Of a stretch of 64,000 bases of DNA, positions 1 to 10,521 are shown in pieces. Each line of letters opens with the position of its first letter. The first letter of the stretch is position 1. Position numbers and translations under genes: made by a program. Source of the stretch: Notospermus geniculatus (lineage: Eukaryota; Nemertea; Pilidiophora; Heteronemertea; Lineidae). Where the stretch lies: contig NMRB01001130.1 of assembly GCA_002633025.1 (NCBI GenBank), positions 100,874-164,873 on the forward strand, in the 5' to 3' direction. A model generated the notes under the pieces. The model was not told the DNA's origin. It was given only the letters and a program-made list of their open reading frames with translations, and made no database searches.

Positions 1-90
1 GGGGGGGGGGGGCTACAGTGTGTTCCATCATATTATTGCTTGACATAGCCGAATATGATGCCTCGGGGTTGAACTCAGCACTTCTATAAA
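1..90. repeat. Dispersed repeat block, direct copy of 29998-30088
   Basis: A poly-G run followed by about 78 bases recurs almost unchanged near 30.0 kb in the same orientation, differing by small indels. It has no coding potential. It is probably the edge of a transposon whose other part lies outside the window. Confidence 0.75.
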
Positions 91-1304
91 GATATTTCCT
101 TAACATTACCTACCTGATACAGTGAGCAAACACGACACCCATGTAGGCCTAACGATCGTCATCTTCGTGTTGGAACTTGGATGGCTTGCAACCACCGCGC
201 TCTTTTGACGGAAATTCGTATTCATCTGGAATTCTATGCCAGATTTCCCTTGGCAGCACGTGACTTTGCACCCGCTGACAATGCAAGTTTGCAGCATTTA
301 TCAGGGTTTGGGGGAATTTTATGCAATACGAGACACCCAGTCAGCTATCAAACATGTCAAAACCAGCGTTCACTTCCGTGTTTACATTTTGAGTTTCCTA
401 TGAGTCGCTATAAAGTAACGTGGGGACGTGACTTTTTCATGACGCAAACTCCACAGTATGACGTCGCGACGGGTCGATCGATCGATGGCTCGCAGAGTCA
501 CCGCGTAGCAAACTCACCGGTGGCCCTGCACCTGGAAACGAGGTTCCATGAAAATTTTGTTGAAATGAGTTAATGGCATATTTGAAATAGGTCGGTCGCA
601 ATGTACATTTTGTGAAGATCACATCGATTTCGAAGCAACAGGTGTTGCAGAATACTCGTTCGAAGTTTGACTGTGTAATGCATTCTCCATTAAACTAAAA
701 CCCTTCTTTTGCTTTTTTCTCGAAATTGCCTCTGATACTGAACACCAACTGTTATGGGGTCTTGCACAAGATGCGCTCCCTCTGCACGTGCCATCTGCAC
801 CTCGCTCCCGTGTAAAAAACCATGATATCCGGGACACGTTTTGTACATCTCAACTGGGTATAACTTTGGGTACTAGGTTTAAGATTATGTTATGCATTTT
901 ATGATTATGCTATATCCAGTAAGCCTCCACTGATTATGGAAAATAGAGGTGTGAGAATAATGATTATAAAGGCGTGACTAGACAGACCAAAGCCAATAAG
1001 TAGATTTCGGCATTGCGATTGTAATGCCTAAGTTTCCATTCATGAATATTTACAGCATATGTCACAGTCGTTTGAATCAAAGTAAGATTTGGTCTTTGTC
1101 CAGGGCTGTCCATTGAACCGGAATAAGAGGTGTCCTTTTCCCTTTAGAATTGAAGGCCGATTGATAGAACAAGTGAAAGTGTCAAGTGTTCAGATACCAT
1201 AACCTACTGGGTTTGAAGGATTTGTGGTTTGCGTCCCTAACCGAGTCCTATGATTGGTTGGGCAATGGCATTCAATCAGCTCCAAAAGTCACTTTTTGAG
1301 AAAC
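91..1304. other. No gene recognised
   Basis: There are open frames at 181-573 (+) and smaller ones, but none has a recognisable domain or clear splice context. A 45-base block at 882-926 is an inverted copy of 29606-29650, so this stretch is at least partly transposon-derived. Confidence 0.5.
882..926 (+). repeat. Short dispersed repeat, inverted copy at 29606-29650
   Basis: The block around TGATTATGCTATATCCAGTA is found in reverse complement at 29606-29650. The block at 1-90 recurs nearby at 29998-30088 but in direct orientation, so the two do not form one simple duplication. Confidence 0.65.
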
Positions 1305-1677
1305 TAATCTCCAGAATTCACGAATTTTCGACCCCAACCGGTGCTTGTTATGTATTACACATGTCATATTTATTAAACCCTTTTCTTTCAGGTAAATCAG
1401 TTTCTCCTTAATTACATCCACTCTCTTTATTTGGTCCAGCAACCATCCTTGGGGCTTGGACACTTTTCCTTAATTACACCCACTCTCTTATTTTAGTCCA
1501 GCAACCATCCGTGGTGCTTGGACACTATTCTTTCCTTAATTGCTCACTCATCCTGTCTACACAGGTGTTAGTTCTACATTTGGGTTTCAGCTCAGTCTTT
1601 TCTAGAGTTTCAGATTGTAAAGTTCCACTTGAAAAAGACCCCGGTTGGGGTCGAAAATTCGTAAATTCTGGAGATTG
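1305..1677. mobile_element. Foldback MITE with CGACCCCAACCGG terminal repeats
   Basis: Terminal inverted repeats of about 35 bp (starting CTCCAGAATTCACGAATTTT) face each other at 1307-1341 and 1638-1675. The inner end of each repeat carries the hairpin GACCCCAACCGGGGTC. The interior has two near-duplicate 60-base modules (around TTGGTCCAGCAACCATCC and TAGTCCAGCAACCATCC). A related inverted copy is at 48041-48420 and fragments are near 34820 and 63420. It has no transposase, so it is non-autonomous. Confidence 0.75.
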
Positions 1678-3100
1678 ACTTCTTGCTTATTATCATTTTG
1701 TGTGTCAATTTTGTGCTTTTCTGTATCTTGGATTTTGAGAAACTAAGGTGGAATTTGATGGCGTAATCTTTGCGGATTGTTTCAAGTGTTGCTACACACT
1801 GACCGGACGTAAGAAAATCCAAATTGGCATGGAAATAAAAAAAGTTGATTTTGGACTTTTTTTTCAGTGCCTGATTACATAATGTCAGAGTGATGCTGCA
1901 GAGGCAGGTTTATGTATGGAAGATGCGGGAAGGTTTGAAGTATTATTTGCTGAAAACCGCATCAAATGTCTTTACTTCATAAGGAAGTTGTGGACGATTA
2001 ACGGTGGAGATAAACTTTTGTCAATGACTGTACATGTACATGTGTTCAAAGTTTCAACACTATACTTCAAACCATTATCAAAATATAGTCCTTCGAAGTT
2101 TTTCACAAAACGCCCCCTGGAGGCCAAACTAGGAATCCAACCGTGCTCAAAATCGAACTCGACCTAGATTTTAGGCCAATACTAAGTATATACACCCACC
2201 CCACCCACCAAAGACCAAAAAGATTCGTCAAAAAATAAAGGCGCTAGAGCACTAACAAACCAAAAGTTTACGTACGAAGCGCCGTACCGCCGTACGGACT
2301 AATGCACGACAGACCACCACTCAATGACCCCAACCACAGAATAAGCCTTGCTGGGCCTTTGGCCAAGCGGGCTAAAAATCGCCTATACTATATAAAACTA
2401 TCAACAGCGATCCACAAATGCCTTCGTCGTCTACTGCCGCCTGTCGGCGGTTCCGGGATCCTTGTGTCCAGTTTCCACGGCACTTTGAGAGGGCTGTTCT
2501 GACAAAGCCGTATCACGTTTATACTTGATATCACTATCTTTACAAATAGCTCGAAAAAACATTTTACAAAATATGGGAAGTGCATGGCCCATTCAGTCTA
2601 AGTTTTAATGGTGAAAAGATATTCATTAGCGGAAAATCAGCTGAATATAATCATGATCACTGTGTCTGACTGCTGCAATGTTATTTTCTGCTCTGAGAGA
2701 GCATTTTCGACACCATAAAGAATGAGAAATTTACCAGGTGGGTGTCTTTCATCACGTCTGACGTATACCAAGTTGGTCATTATGTCGCGTGGCCACAAAA
2801 ACGTAAACCCTTTATAATATGGTTCACCATACTGGAGACATGTCCGGATGAGACGGCCCTCCTCAAAACAGAGTTACGGTGGATGTTGACCCTTAAAACC
2901 ATCACCCCCTCAGGTCTTAACACCAGATGCTGAGTTTCTGATAACCCCATAGCTCCCCTTTACTACTTTTCTGTCAGGAAGTTGAGTTTGGCTCATCTCC
3001 CTTTTCTCCCCTTAGTAGGCCTTTATGCGTCTCCCAGTTAGGGGCAAATGTGTCGTGCCTTTCTTCCCCTATTCTGTTCATTGGTCAGTGATTTGGTCAG
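1678..3100. other. No gene recognised
   Basis: Apart from a short palindrome near 2281-2298 (GCCGTACCGCCGTACGG) I see nothing supportable. The open frames are short and resemble no known family. Confidence 0.5.
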
Positions 3101-3221
3101 GGCTGGTTCATACTCCGTCCGGATTTTACGCCTACTATGATCAATTTCAATGTGTGTGCACATTCACATCACCTGCGATCAGTTTCATGCGCTTGACGGT
3201 CCGCGAGCGAGTATGAATTAA

Positions 3222-3368
3222 GGCGGTAACAGACTAGCGCGTAAGCAGCGCTTCCGAAATCGTTCAACCAATCAGTGAGGCGGTAACACGGACCGAAACA
3301 GCTACCGAAGGACCTGATTGGTGGAACGCCTGCAGGACGCGCTGCGTACGCACCAGTCTGCCACCGGC
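3222..3368. mobile_element. TTAA-flanked foldback MITE, family C
   Basis: The 147-bp element is flanked by TTAA at 3218-3221 and 3369-3372. Imperfect terminal repeats start GGCGGTAACAGACT and end AGTCTGCCACCGGC, and the arms extend through the CAATCAG/CTGATTG interior. It replaces the last bases of the first family A copy. Confidence 0.8.
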
Positions 3369-4503
3369 TTAAGGGTAGGGACACACCTAAAGGCTGATAC
3401 ATACTCCGTCCAGATTTTGCGCCGACTATGATCAATTTCACTGCGTGTGCACATTCACGTCGTGGAAACCTGCGATCAGTTTCATGCGCTTGACGGTCCG
3501 CAAGCGAGTATGAATCAGCCACACGGTAGGAACACACCTAACGCGATTCGCATGCGATTGGGCGACGCATGCGTCAACGCAATTGTTTGCGTGCAGTGCG
3601 GCGGAAAATAACAAAGGCGTTGTCGCATGCGTCAACGAATCGCGTTAGGTGTGTAGCCACCCTTAACGCGATTCGTCGACGCATGCGGCAACGCCTTTGT
3701 TATTTTCCGCCGCAATGCACGCAAACAAAGGTTTTGACGCATGCGTCGCCCTATCGCATGCGAATCGCGTTAGGTGTGTCCCTACCCTAAGGGTAGGGAC
3801 ACACCTAACGCGATTCGCTGACGCATGCGGCAACGCCTTTGTTATTTTACGCCGCACTGCACGCAAACAAAGGTTTTGACGCATGCGTTGCCCTATCGCA
3901 TGCGAATCGCGTCAGGTGTGTCGCTACCCTTAGGGCCAATTCATACTTGCTCGCGGACCGTCAAGCGCATGAAACAGATGGGAGGTTTCCAAGGTGTGAA
4001 TGTTCACACACATTGAAATTGATCATAGTCGGCGTAAAATCCGGACGGAGTATGAACCAACCCTTAAAGGTAGGAACACACCTAACGCGATTCGCATGCG
4101 ATTGGGCGACGCATGCGTCAACGCAATTGTTTGCGTGCAGTGTGGCGGAAAATAACAAAGGCGTTGTCGCATGCGTCAACGAATCGCGTTAGGGTAGGAT
4201 TTGTGTAGCCACCCTAAGGGTAGGGACACACCTAACGCGATTCGCATGCGATTGGGCGACGCATGCGTCAACGCAATTGTTTGCGTGCAGTGTGGCGGAA
4301 AATAACAAAGGCGTTCTCGTATGCGTCAACGAATCGCGTTAGGTGTGTCCCTACCCTAAGGCTGATTCATACTCCGTCCGGATTTTGCGCCGACTATGAT
4401 CAATTTCACTGCGTGTGCACATTCACGTCGTGGAAACCTGCGATCAGTTTCATGCGCTTGACGGTCCGCAAGCGAGTATGAATCAGCCCTTAGCCCTAAA
4501 GCC

Positions 4504-4648
4504 AAGCGCACATTTGCGACAAAACTCAATGCGTTAGGGGTGTTTTTTAAAATCGACTGACCCGGCTGAATGACGAGTCGATAGCGTTGGGTCAGTCGAC
4601 TTTAAAAAAAACCCTAACGGATTGAGTTTTGTCGCAAATGTGCGCTTC
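4504..4648. mobile_element. Foldback MITE, family D
   Basis: Long arms, beginning AAGCGCACATTTGCGACAAA and ending in the complement, flank a short spacer. Inner arms read TCGACTGACCC/GGGTCAGTCGA. It lies between two family A copies. Confidence 0.8.
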
Positions 4649-4911
4649 GTTTCAATATAGTCAAGTCAAACGGATTCGTTGACGGAATGTACGCACGCAA
4701 CAATTGACCGTGTGAAATGTGATTAGCGAGTTCAGTGCGATCACTGCGCTCTCCGGACTCGATTCTTCTCTTGCATAAGGACTGATTCATACTCGCTTGC
4801 GGACCGTCAAGCGCATGAAACTGATCGCAGGTTTCCACGACGTGAATGTGCACACGCACTGAAATTGATCATAGTCGGCGCAAAATCCGGACGGAGTATG
4901 AATCAGCCTAA

Positions 4912-5052
4912 AGCAAGGTTCATTGGCACACGGATCCGATCCGTTTCCAGTCCGTTTGCCCTAGTTTTCCGGATACGACAACGCTGAAGTCCATTTGATA
5001 GATTTTTTACGGACATGAACCGGACCAATTCCGTGTGCCAATGAACCTTGCT
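4912..5052. mobile_element. Foldback MITE, family E, copy 1
   Basis: The 141-bp element has terminal repeats AGCAAGGTTCATTGGCACAC and its complement. The right flank is TTAA (5053-5056) and the left is the one-base variant CTAA (4908-4911). It directly abuts family A copy 5. Other copies are at 9903-10043 (inverted) and 12812-12957 (inverted, decayed). Confidence 0.85.
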
Positions 5053-5169
5053 TTAACTGTGTCCGTTGGTGGTGCGGCGACCAGATTTTCCGTTCCGCAT
5101 CGGGTCGCCGCAGAAGTATGAACTGGTTCGAATCCCGGTGTAGTAGAAACCATTGCCCCCCTAAACTCA

Positions 5170-5228
5170 TTGCCCGGCCGGGCAATAAAAAACGGCCGTA
5201 GGCCGTTTTTTATTGCCCACCGGGCAAT
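5170..5228. repeat. GC-rich hairpin in a GCCC repeat
   Basis: The near-perfect inverted repeat TGCCCGGCCGGGCAATAAAA...TTTTATTGCCCACCGGGCA has a central ACGGCCGTAGGCCGT. It belongs to the same type of structure as 6962-7250. Confidence 0.75.
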
Positions 5229-5394
5229 CTGTATCTAGGGCAGTAGTTTTCACTACAACTATCATAGATCCGAATGCCCGCTGATACAGAATGCCCTGTG
5301 TCGGATTTCATGCCTTCACTGATCGTATTCAAGCGGATCGCCTCGTCTATTTTGACGACAAAAGAAAGAAAAATTCGGTCCGCTGCCAGCCGTC

Positions 5395-5500
5395 CCCAGT
5401 GGGTGTGTGGGTTTAGGCCTGTGTACTAATGACTTTCTTTCCTTTCAGATTTCGACTCCATTGGCCGTAGGTTCGAATCCCGCTAGTAACCATTCTTGAT
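5395..5500 (+). repeat. tRNA-like SINE module
   Basis: It contains a pol III B-box-like GGTTCGAATCCCG (5471-5483) preceded by a pyrimidine-rich CTTTCTTTCCTTTCAG. The same order of modules occurs at 7316-7405 and, reversed, at 6715-6805. A canonical cloverleaf cannot be drawn with confidence, so I call it a tRNA-derived repeat and not a tRNA gene. Confidence 0.5.
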
Positions 5501-5807
5501 TTGAAATTGTAATTTGACATTTACCTACTAATTTCATGTCTTCCAAAAGCAACCAATACACATTTGATTATGTTCAACCACCCTCTTTTTTGGGATTCTT
5601 TTGAAATCAATGAAATTTTTGTTGTGCGCTTCAATTTTTTGCCGTGTGTTTCAATATTCTTTCCTCTGAAAGATTTCAACGATATACATGTTGTTCTTAT
5701 AGCGAATATTCTTTTTTAATTCCAAGTTTGGTTCAAAGAGGCACCCTGCCCAGAATACATTGTGATATTCTAAACCAACACACTCAGGGACCTGACGTGG
5801 AAGTTGT

Positions 5808-5990
5808 AAATCCTAACCCTAACCCCAAGCCTAACCCTAACCACTGAGTCTCAACCCTAATGCGGAAGTTGTAAATCCTAACCCTAACCCTAAGCCTAAC
5901 CCTAACCACTCCTGAGTCTCAACCCTAATGTGGAAGTTGTAATCCTAACCCCAACCCCAAGCCTAACCCTACCACTCCTGACCACTCCTG
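5808..5990 (+). repeat. Degenerate interstitial telomere-like tandem repeat
   Basis: About three units of roughly 60 bp each consist of CCTAACCCTAACC runs followed by CTGAGTCTCAACCCTAATG(C/T)GGAAGTTGTAA-type spacer. The CCTAACCC core matches the metazoan telomere hexamer, but the long composite unit shows a local minisatellite and not a chromosome end. Confidence 0.75.
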
Positions 5991-6074
5991 ACTGTCCACC
6001 CTACCCCTACCCTACCCTTTGGAGATCAAAACCCTCCTGTAGTGTATAATAGGTGGGTAGTGTATAATAGGTGG

Positions 6075-6195
6075 GTTAATCCCCTGCGTAGATTCGAACA
6101 CAGTAAAACAGATGCTGAGAGCGAGACAAATCCCAAGCCCGCTACATCCTTGGCTTAACCAGTGCCATCTACCTTCCACTGCGTCACAGGGCTTT
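6075..6195 (-). repeat. tRNA-like (class II type) SINE head
   Basis: The reverse strand starts GCCCTGTGACGCAGTGG and ends TGTTCGAATCTACGCAGGGG. Its ends can pair like an acceptor stem (CCCTG/CAGGG), it has a B-box-like TTCGAATC, and it is long enough for a variable arm. Mismatches argue against a functional tRNA. Confidence 0.5.
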
Positions 6196-6714
6196 TATAT
6201 AGTAAAGAGAAGGATTCGTCCAACGAATTTGAAGAGAGCGTGAATCAAGAGGGCCAGAATGCATTCTTGTACTTATGATTCAGCTACAAAATACATTGTG
6301 TAGTCCTATTTATAGACGATTTGTAGACGATTGCTGATGGATTCTGCACAACAGTAATAGCTCACCATTTTCAGTTTTAAACTGGTGTATTTCAAAGAAC
6401 ATTTGGTGGAAAAATCTTCTAAAAATCCATTCATTCGTTTTTTAAGAAATATCAAACTAACCACTCAAAATGTGCCCAGTGTTCAGGCCTTTTCAAAATC
6501 ATTCTGGACCCCCAGTCTGAGTGAACAGAGTCAAGTTGCTCCTTATCACAATATTCCAAAAAAAAGGTCAGGCGACGAAAATAAAGATGAAGTTATGAAA
6601 TGAGAATGTTTCATATTAAAGCATCAATACAGTTGAGGTGCAGAATAGGCAAATTGTACAATGCGTGAATGGTATGTAGGCCTACATGCATATAAAGATA
6701 CTATTATATGAAAA

Positions 6715-6805
6715 ATCCCGACGGAGATTCGATCCTGGTACCTAGAGAGCCTGAAAGAGAAGAAACGAACGCATTAAACCACTACGCCAATGAGGCGAGC
6801 TGGAC
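6715..6805 (-). repeat. tRNA-like SINE head
   Basis: On the reverse strand an A-box-like TGGCGTAGTGG is followed by TTCTCTTTCAG and a B-box-like GGATCGAATCT. It shares the pyrimidine-rich TTTCAG module with the elements at 5395 and 7316. Confidence 0.55.
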
Positions 6806-6961
6806 GACCCACCTTTTTTCACGGTGAAAACAGTGCACAATGCGCACGCCTACAATAGCCAAGAAACTCGCTGTCACCACAATATTATAATGTTATTCGA
6901 CACGCTTCGTCATCTCTAGCTAGGGCAAAAAAATTCAGTTTTCCAAGATGAAGCCTAAAAT

Positions 6962-7250
6962 TCGTTGCCCAGGGAGGGCAAATATAATCAGGACTTAGTT
7001 TATTTTCATTGCCCTATCGGGCAACTAATATCGGAAATTTTTAGTACAGGATGCCCGGCCGGGCATCCTATGTGTAGGGCAGTCTGATCTATTACACCGG
7101 TGTAACGTAAGTGAGTGCCCGGTGTAAGCCAGTGCCCTACGGGCAGGCAGTTACGGCCTTCGGCCGTAATTGCCTGCCCGTAGGGCACTGGCTTATACCG
7201 GGCACTGAGTAACATTACAACAGTAACGTAAATCAGTGCCCGCCCTATAA
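6962..7250. repeat. Cluster of GCCC hairpins with a 90-bp foldback
   Basis: TGCCC and GGGCA recur every 20-40 bases. The main structure is an inverted repeat at about 7117-7207, with arms from GTGCCCGGTGTAAGCCAGTG to its complement and a TTC loop between ACGGCC and GGCCGT. Smaller palindromes include TGCCCGGCCGGGCA. It is followed by a tRNA-like module at 7316, as the 5170 hairpin is by 5395. Confidence 0.75.
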
Positions 7251-7315
7251 TCAAAACGGATGGTTACTGGCAGTGATAGGCCTTGTGAATTAAAGAACAG
7301 GAAAAATCCGCCTGA

Positions 7316-7405
7316 CTGGCACCTCGCCTCAATAGGCGCATTCACTAACTGTTCGTCTTTCTTCCTTTCAGCTTTCCGTCATAGGTTCGAACCCCAGTCC
7401 AGCCA
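7316..7405 (+). repeat. tRNA-like SINE module
   Basis: GACTGG at the start can pair with CCAGTC at the end. A B-box-like GGTTCGAACCCC sits near the 3' end, and CTTTCTTCCTTTCAG precedes it. Probably a second copy of the family seen at 5395. Confidence 0.5.
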
Positions 7406-7639
7406 TCTTTGTGTTTCGAATATAATTATTATTCGTATTCAAATTCATTTGCATTTCCATACAGGTACATGATTGTAGGTAGGCCTACATCGCTGCAGCC
7501 CATATTGCTATAGGCCTACATGTTGTTGTTTTTTTTATTTAATTAATATTACCACATTTCAAGCGTCATTTTCGGCGATGTCTTATTATATTTTGTCATA
7601 TCAGGAGATCAGGTACAGAAGTAAGCGGCTTGTAACTTG

Positions 7640-8556
7640 TATCGCAACATCGCAGCTCATCCAAGGATGTTATTGCAACTGAATTTTTTAGTTTGTACCT
7701 GCTCGGCCGCATGATATTTGCTGAATATCCTGGCGAGATTTGATATGCAAATTTGATAACATGAGATAAGTCAGAACCTGGCGATCGTAGGAGCCTAAAA
7801 CCTTCACCTACACCTACCTTATAAAGGATGGCCTTTCAGATTACGCAATGACCTTGAAGGTCAGAGGTCAAGGTCACAGTGAACCGACACAGATAACATA
7901 AGATAAGTCAGAACCTGGTAATGGTGGAAGCCTAAAACCTTCACCTACAGGTTATCAAGGATGACCTTTCAGATTACGCAATGACCTTTAAAGTCAGAGG
8001 TCAAGGTTAAGGTCAAACAGTTCCAAAATGCAAATCTGCTTAGAATTTCAAGGAAAAAACTTATAAGAAGCCTGCATTAACCATCTCCAATACGTTTAAT
8101 CAAGGATGCCTCTTCCAGTTACGCAATACTTCTCAAGGTCAGAGGTCAAGGTCACAGTCAACCTGCTCTAGGGTAGTAAACTTGTCATAAGTTCAGCTGG
8201 AAATTGGCTAGCGGTAGATTGGCCACTGTCTTCAGGATCGGAAACCATTGACATCGTTGGGATGTTGTGTGAAATTCTGAGCAGAATTTGCATTTTGGAA
8301 CTTTTTCACTTTGACCTTGACCTCTGACCTTAAAGGTCATTGCGTAATCTGAAAGGTCATCCTTGATAACTAGGTGTAGGTGAAGGTTTTAGGCTTCCAC
8401 CATCACCAGGTTCTGACTTATCTCATTGTTATCTAATTTGCATATCAAATCTCGCCATGATATCAGCAAATATCATGCGACCGAGCAGATGTGCAAACTC
8501 AAAATTTCAGTTGCAATAACATCCTCGGATGAGCTATGACGTTGCAATACCAGTTT
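7640..8556. mobile_element. Large foldback element with ACCTTGACCT motifs
   Basis: Arms of roughly 300 bp at about 7640-8035 and 8275-8556 are inverted copies of each other (shared blocks include CTCATCC(A/T)(A/C)GGATG-type ends, GATTTGATATGCAAA and AGATAAGTCAGAACCTGG). The left arm contains an extra partial direct repeat of the AGTCAGAACCTGG to AGGTCAAGGT segment. No transposase frame is visible. Confidence 0.75.
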
Positions 8557-8599
8557 CAATCGCTTACTGTGCCAGATCTCCCGATATGTCGAAATATCA

Positions 8600-8900
8600 G
8601 GTCACATTTCCAGGTCTGGAGCTCTTGCAGGAACAAAGTTACAGGCGTGACAGCCTGGATAGACAGACAGCGACACAACGGCTGACAGTCAGACAGACGG
8701 ACATACACCACGACCGAACACAAAAATTCGCCGTTTGTTTTCTCCGTGATTTTACTTTACCAGGGGACAGCCATTTATACGTCGTTCGTTGTAAATGGTT
8801 GCCCATATAGGGCCCGCATTTACAGTTTGGCGCTATAAACGTTTGCCCGACGGGCGCTCGTTTATAGCGCCAAACTGTAAATGAATGTCCTCCGGTCACT
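8600..8900. repeat. GACAGACA stretch plus 67-bp foldback
   Basis: A degenerate GACAGACA/CAGACAGACGGACA run at 8657-8705, followed by CACCACGACCGAACACAA, resembles 19440-19530. A strong palindrome at 8817-8883 (arms CATTTACAGTTTGGCGCTAT and complement) follows. Confidence 0.7.
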
Positions 8901-9162
8901 CAATAACGGGTACACTCGCTTACGCTACACCGGTACTGTCAAGTGACCAGCATAGCAAACCTATGATTTCTGTTCATGGTGGCTTGGTTGGATCTGTGAA
9001 GTTCTGGTGAGTCTAGCACTGGGACTTCATTCATCCACCCAGACTACTGCCCCATAGCTAATGTTCTTCCAACCAGCGAGACCAAGGTGGTTCTTAGTAC
9101 TATTGCACTGCACCTTACCTTACCTGCCTTAATAAATTTATTGTATATGGTACTGTCACGCC

Positions 9163-9793
9163 TTGCCGGATAGCATTAACGGACGTGTGACGGAGCAAAA
9201 GAAAATTATCCGGTGGTGACAGTCGTCTCCGTTGCCGCTGGAGGCCCTCACGAACGGAAGAAAATAGAGGTCCACCAGGGTGTACGTTGCTGTCTGTTCG
9301 GGACCCGTTACATGTACGGTAGTAATACTGTACTTATCCTGAAGTCATCAGTTTTATCCTGTGGACTCCGTTACCCATCCGTCATTCATCAGTCTCTATG
9401 CGTTCCTTATCAGGTAATCGTCCGCTGAACGTACGGTACACCTCCGGTTCACCCGTTGCAGGCCCGGTAGTAGTCCGATCGCGAGTGAAACTCCACCGGA
9501 CGTCAACGAATGCGAACTGACAAGTACAGGGCGACCAACGAACGAGTTCCGAACAAAACGAATGCACAGCGCACAACAACCGTTCAAATAACGGACGCTT
9601 TTGCCCGGTGGTGTTCGTTCCATCCGGCGGAAAGTTTTGTGCATGCACAAAACTTTCCGCCGGATGGAACGGACCTCGCCTGACAAGGAACGCATTTCCC
9701 GAACGAGAAACGGGCAAGAAACGAATGCGAACGGAAATGAAGGGATTCAAAATTTTGCTGTCCGTCGGACGTCCGTTAAGGCTGTCCGGCCAA
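9163..9793. mobile_element. MITE with central 56-bp perfect palindrome
   Basis: Imperfect terminal repeats (CTTGCCGGATAGCATTAACG at about 9163, and TCCGTTAAGGCTGTCCGGCC near 9770-9793) bound about 630 bp. The core is a perfect palindrome at 9616-9671 with the centre TGCATGCA and arms CGTTCCATCCGGCGGAAAGT. The open frames across it on both strands mirror one another because of the palindrome and look non-coding. Confidence 0.7.
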
Positions 9794-9902
9794 GTGTGCA
9801 TATATACTGTAAGTGGGTAGCCATAATGTATGTATGTACGCGGCACCCACTTTAAAATATTCAATAAATAAATAAAATAATAAAAACTGGCATCAAGTCC
9901 AA

Positions 9903-10043
9903 AGCAAGGTTCATTGGCACACGGAATTGGTCCGGTTCAGGTCCGTAAAAAATCTATCAAATGGACTTCAGCGTTGTCGTATCCGGAAAACTAGGGGCAA
10001 ACGGACTGGAAACGGATCGGATGCGTGTGCCAATGAACCTTGC
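9903..10043. mobile_element. Foldback MITE, family E, copy 2 (inverted)
   Basis: The same 141-bp structure as 4912-5052, in the opposite orientation. It ends at TTAA 10044-10047, which is also the left flank of the next element. The left flank is the degenerate CCAA. Confidence 0.85.
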
Positions 10044-10047
10044 TTAA

Positions 10048-10517
10048 AGCCGCTCTCACACGTGCGACAATTTGCGTGCGATTGTATTTTTCTACGTTAC
10101 GCAAACAATCGCAGAAATTATCGCAGATTTGTCACAGCCGTATCGCAGAATTGTCGTAAACTTAACCATAATCGGCGTTTTTTGGGCGTTCACCTATGGT
10201 TGTTTGGGACAATCTGCGATTATAGCTGCGACAATCTTGCGACAATACGGGTTTTCTGTCTGCAGCCTCTTCAGTCGACACGGATAATTTGGGGTTGTAA
10301 GCGATTTCTTGCGACATTTTGCGACAATCTGCGGTTGCTTTGCGATAAGTTGCGACAAGGTTAAATTTTTTGAACATTTCCAAAATTTCACGATTATACG
10401 CGATTGCCTGCAGTATTATCGCAAGGTCTGCGATAGTTTGCGTTAATTTGCGACAGTACACCTGCGATTGTCTATCGCAATTAAACGCAGGCCAGCTGTC
10501 GCACGTGTGAGAGTGGC
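10048..10517. mobile_element. TTAA-flanked foldback MITE, family F
   Basis: The 470-bp element has termini AGCCGCTCTCACACGTGCGA and the complement ending CGTGTGAGAGTGGC. It is bounded by TTAA at 10044-10047 and 10518-10521. The interior is rich in TGCGACAA/TTGTCGCA in both orientations, giving long imperfect arms. No coding frame. Confidence 0.88.
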
Positions 10518-10521
10518 TTAA

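Larger units (their letters stand above)
3101..4908. repeat. Tandem/nested array of two foldback MITE families (A and B)
   Basis: Family A is about 130 bp, with termini GGCTGATTCATACTC and GAGTATGAATCAGCC. Copies lie at 3101-3217, 3392-3520, 3933-4063 (inverted), 4360-4488 and 4779-4908 (inverted). Family B is about 140 bp, with termini GGGTAGGGACACACCTAACG and its complement. Copies lie near 3521-3663, 3661-3788, 3791-3930, 4068-4212 and 4215-4356, in mixed orientations. Junctions repeatedly read CTTAAGG or CCTAAGG, as if elements had inserted into TTAA-like sites at each other's ends. A2 splits a B copy, whose end remains at 3373-3390. The open frames here are fortuitous. Confidence 0.85.

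Noticed and set aside
3169-4192. Overlapping open frames of 60-122 codons on both strands
   Set aside because: They are mirrored frames of palindromic MITE copies, repeat with the array and have no protein character.
5808-5990. Chromosome end
   Set aside because: The telomere-like motif is interrupted by a constant spacer and is followed by ordinary sequence.
6075-7405. Functional tRNA genes
   Set aside because: B-box-like cores are present, but acceptor and anticodon stems do not fold convincingly and copies share non-tRNA modules; SINE-type repeats fit better.
9382-9864. 160-codon minus-strand frame
   Set aside because: It runs through the palindromic MITE core and has a mirrored partner on the plus strand; no domain.
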